15,372 nt of DNA from contig JAUUYJ010000024.1 in the NCBI GenBank assembly GCA_030588275.1, forward strand, positions 1 to 15,372, in the 5' to 3' direction. The stretch is from Candidatus Zixiibacteriota bacterium. Its GTDB lineage: Bacteria; Zixibacteria; MSB-5A5; GN15; JAAZOE01. Both the position numbers and the translations under genes were made by a program. The notes beneath the pieces were generated by a model. That model was given only the letters and a program-made list of their open reading frames with translations, was not told the origin of the DNA and searched no databases. Positions 13,555-15,372 of this stretch are shown here, piece after piece. Positions within the stretch are counted from its first letter, which is position 1, and each line of letters starts with the position of its first letter.

Positions 13555-15372
13555 TCAATCTCCAGTTGGGATTCTCAACGATGCTCCATTTTGAATGTTC
13601 AACTTTCTACTAAGCCGCATCTTGGTAATCAACTCAGTACCGTACTCTTTGAATTCAATCGGAACAATAGTTCCGTCAGCCGTTAATAAACCATTGGCCG
13701 TTATAACTCCATGAGCATAAAAAACAATCTTTGTACCCGGCTCGATGGTTAAGGTTTGGCCGTTCGGAACGAGAACCTCTTCCCCAATCAGGTAAGGCCC
13801 CCCGTCCACCGTAAGAGGTCCGCCATTGCCATCATAGACGGACCCAAAAAGCAGTCGATCAGATACAACATCAAATGTCATGACATCTTCAATAGGTCCG
13901 ATGTTTTCGATTGCTATCCCGCATAAAGATCCATCTAACATGAAACAACGATTATTGGTTGTATCGTTAAAATTTGCTCTGCCACTTGCGTCCAATGCGG
14001 CCAGATCAACATACCCATCAAGTAAGACATCGCCGTAAGCCCTATATATGTACACTTCATCAGGTGGGCCGTTACTGTTTCCCAAACCGTCAAGTTCTGA
14101 GTTTATTCGATACACTAAAAGACCATCAAACATAGGTAAGCTTAATTCAAATACTGATGTGGCCTTATTCCGAAATTCAAGGACAAAATATTCCGATCCG
14201 GAAAATGGAGATGGGATTCTAAAAAGATTGCCCAAAGAATCGGTAAGAGGGTTTAATTGATATGAACCCGGCCGGGTAATCCAGGGAATTGAATCTATCC
14301 ATTTGCCGTACCGGTATTTCATATAACCACCCATATGAGCGGGAAAATTGGCCTGATTGCCCATTAATCCCCAGGGGCCGATTGGTTGTAAATATTTGTA
14401 GGCACTGTTGTAATGATACAGGTCCGGGGCACCAAAGACATGAAACATCTCGTGGCAAATCACACCATTATTAAGTCTGTTGTCGAGGTGAAAGGTATAG
14501 TCAAATACTCGATATCCGTTTAAGAAGACCTCTTGACTTATAAGAACCCATCGGTGCGGCCATAGCAGACTGCCCCATCCATCCGGGTCACCACGAATAA
14601 TGAAATTAATGGCATCAACTAACCCGTCACCATCCGCATCAATATTGAGACCGCCGGGAACCTCTGACTCGATTGCGGCGACGGCGTTATTTAACAGAGT
14701 GTGTTCTCGGAACATGCGCTCTTCGGCGGTAGAATACCCGACGGTTCCAAGCGAATCGTACTGATAATAAGCGCGGGGGTATTGATCTTGATAGGATAGA
14801 TTTACCGAGGCATCACTAACCGGAAAAAAGTGGGCAGTAAGTTCAAGCTGACCGTACGAAACCTCTTTATAATAATTAATCTGCGAATTCTGAGCCATGG
14901 TCTGATCATTAAACATATCTTCGTAGAATGAGCGTGGACGAGGGAATTCCGTATCATCGCTAAAACGAATAAAGATAGTGACGGCCACTACAGAACCGGT
15001 CGTAGGAGCATTAACAGCGTTTTTGTCCGGGATGAGTAGAAGTTGGCGTCTGGCCAGGTACTGCTCTTCTGAAATTACTAATCCCGGTTGGATAGAATAA
15101 TCAGCCGGATTGTCTCGACCGGCTATAAGATTACTTGCGACCAGGCTCTCCCCCGACGCTTGAGCATAAAAGAAATACCCGGACTTGTGATCTTTAACGA
15201 TAGTATAATTGTTCGCATCATGCACTCGATGATAGAACTCATCACCCGTGATGAAGCAGGCGACCGTATATCCATCCGGTTGCACCAATGTGATAGGAAC
15301 ATTGGTCAGAAAGGCGGCCTGCGGAATTGATCCGCAAAAGATGGCAACTAATAGGATTGCCATCGAAGCGGA
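13555..15372 (-). CDS. M6-family metalloprotease, copy 2 (start beyond window)
   Basis: This is a paralog of copy 1, with at least 602 residues in the window. Numbered from the Met at 15363, the zinc site HEMFHVFGAPDLYHY has His304, Glu305, His308 and Asp314. The N-terminal VQPDGYTVACFITGDEF, the calcium-like DADGDGLVD loop, WPHRW and the C-terminal VYDGNGGPL...TLTIEPG block all align with copy 1 in order. It ends LNIQNGASLRI plus four residues. The Met at 15363 is probably internal. The signal peptide starting there (MAILLVAIFCGSIPQAAF) has no basic residue, the frame stays open to the window edge (Ser-Ala-Ser before it), and copy 1 has about nine more N-terminal residues. The true start is therefore likely a few codons past the edge. 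It is the upstream member of the tandem pair. Confidence 0.9.
   Translation of the reverse strand, partial: SASMAILLVAIFCGSIPQAAFLTNVPITLVQPDGYTVACFITGDEFYHRVHDANNYTIVKDHKSGYFFYAQASGESLVASNLIAGRDNPADYSIQPGLVISEEQYLARRQLLLIPDKNAVNAPTTGSVVAVTIFIRFSDDTEFPRPRSFYEDMFNDQTMAQNSQINYYKEVSYGQLELTAHFFPVSDASVNLSYQDQYPRAYYQYDSLGTVGYSTAEERMFREHTLLNNAVAAIESEVPGGLNIDADGDGLVDAINFIIRGDPDGWGSLLWPHRWVLISQEVFLNGYRVFDYTFHLDNRLNNGVICHEMFHVFGAPDLYHYNSAYKYLQPIGPWGLMGNQANFPAHMGGYMKYRYGKWIDSIPWITRPGSYQLNPLTDSLGNLFRIPSPFSGSEYFVLEFRNKATSVFELSLPMFDGLLVYRINSELDGLGNSNGPPDEVYIYRAYGDVLLDGYVDLAALDASGRANFNDTTNNRCFMLDGSLCGIAIENIGPIEDVMTFDVVSDRLLFGSVYDGNGGPLTVDGGPYLIGEEVLVPNGQTLTIEPGTKIVFYAHGVITANGLLTADGTIVPIEFKEYGTELITKMRLSRKLNIQNGASLRIPTGD

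Noticed and set aside
1..15372. CRISPR array, insertion sequence, prophage or plasmid features
   Set aside because: No regularly spaced direct repeats, transposase, terminal inverted repeats, phage structural genes or replication genes were seen on either strand.

Overview
The window reads as ordinary chromosome from a Gram-negative bacterium of the Fibrobacteres-Chlorobi-Bacteroidetes (FCB) sphere or a related uncultured phylum. The grounds are several outer-membrane-style lipoproteins, a type IX secretion (T9SS) type A sorting domain with the YPNPFNPTT signature, an SbsA-type Ig lipoprotein, an OmpA-like lipoprotein and tandem M6 metalloproteases. A Zixibacteria-like origin is possible from this combination, but it is a guess that cannot be settled here. 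Nothing points to a phage, plasmid, insertion sequence or CRISPR array.

Layout. On the + strand, positions 4-1706 hold an OmpA-like lipoprotein closed by a strong intrinsic terminator, then a two-gene unit: a SnoaL-like lipoprotein and a small cupin. The cupin converges, with a 4-base stop overlap, on a tightly packed minus-strand operon that runs leftwards from about 7475. Its order is tyrS, a TPR lipoprotein, an Ig-like (SbsA) lipoprotein and an MscS-type channel. The last three are joined by stop/start or stop/Shine-Dalgarno overlaps, and the operon has a good sigma70-type promoter in front of tyrS. Divergent from tyrS is a class A penicillin-binding protein (PBP1A-like, 7554-9695). A tRNA-Leu(CAA) with encoded CCA follows, with a degenerate copy of its 3' half about 94 bp downstream. 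From 10308 to the right edge everything is on the minus strand: two tandem paralogous M6-family secreted metalloproteases 10 bases apart (the first to be transcribed is cut by the window edge), a small secreted protein that is little more than a T9SS-type sorting domain, and an exported protein of unknown function with an internal repeat.

How they may work together. Most proteins here act at the envelope. The OmpA-like lipoprotein may bind peptidoglycan, PBP1A synthesises it, MscS relieves osmotic stress, and the TPR and Ig lipoproteins look like envelope assembly or scaffold proteins. The M6 pair and the sorting-domain stub form a plausible secreted-protease locus. The most interesting part is that protease region. 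The two paralogs have intact HExxH zinc sites and end in a shared short C-terminal block instead of a canonical sorting domain, while a neighbouring gene supplies a nearly stand-alone sorting domain. No clearly new system can be proven from the sequence alone.
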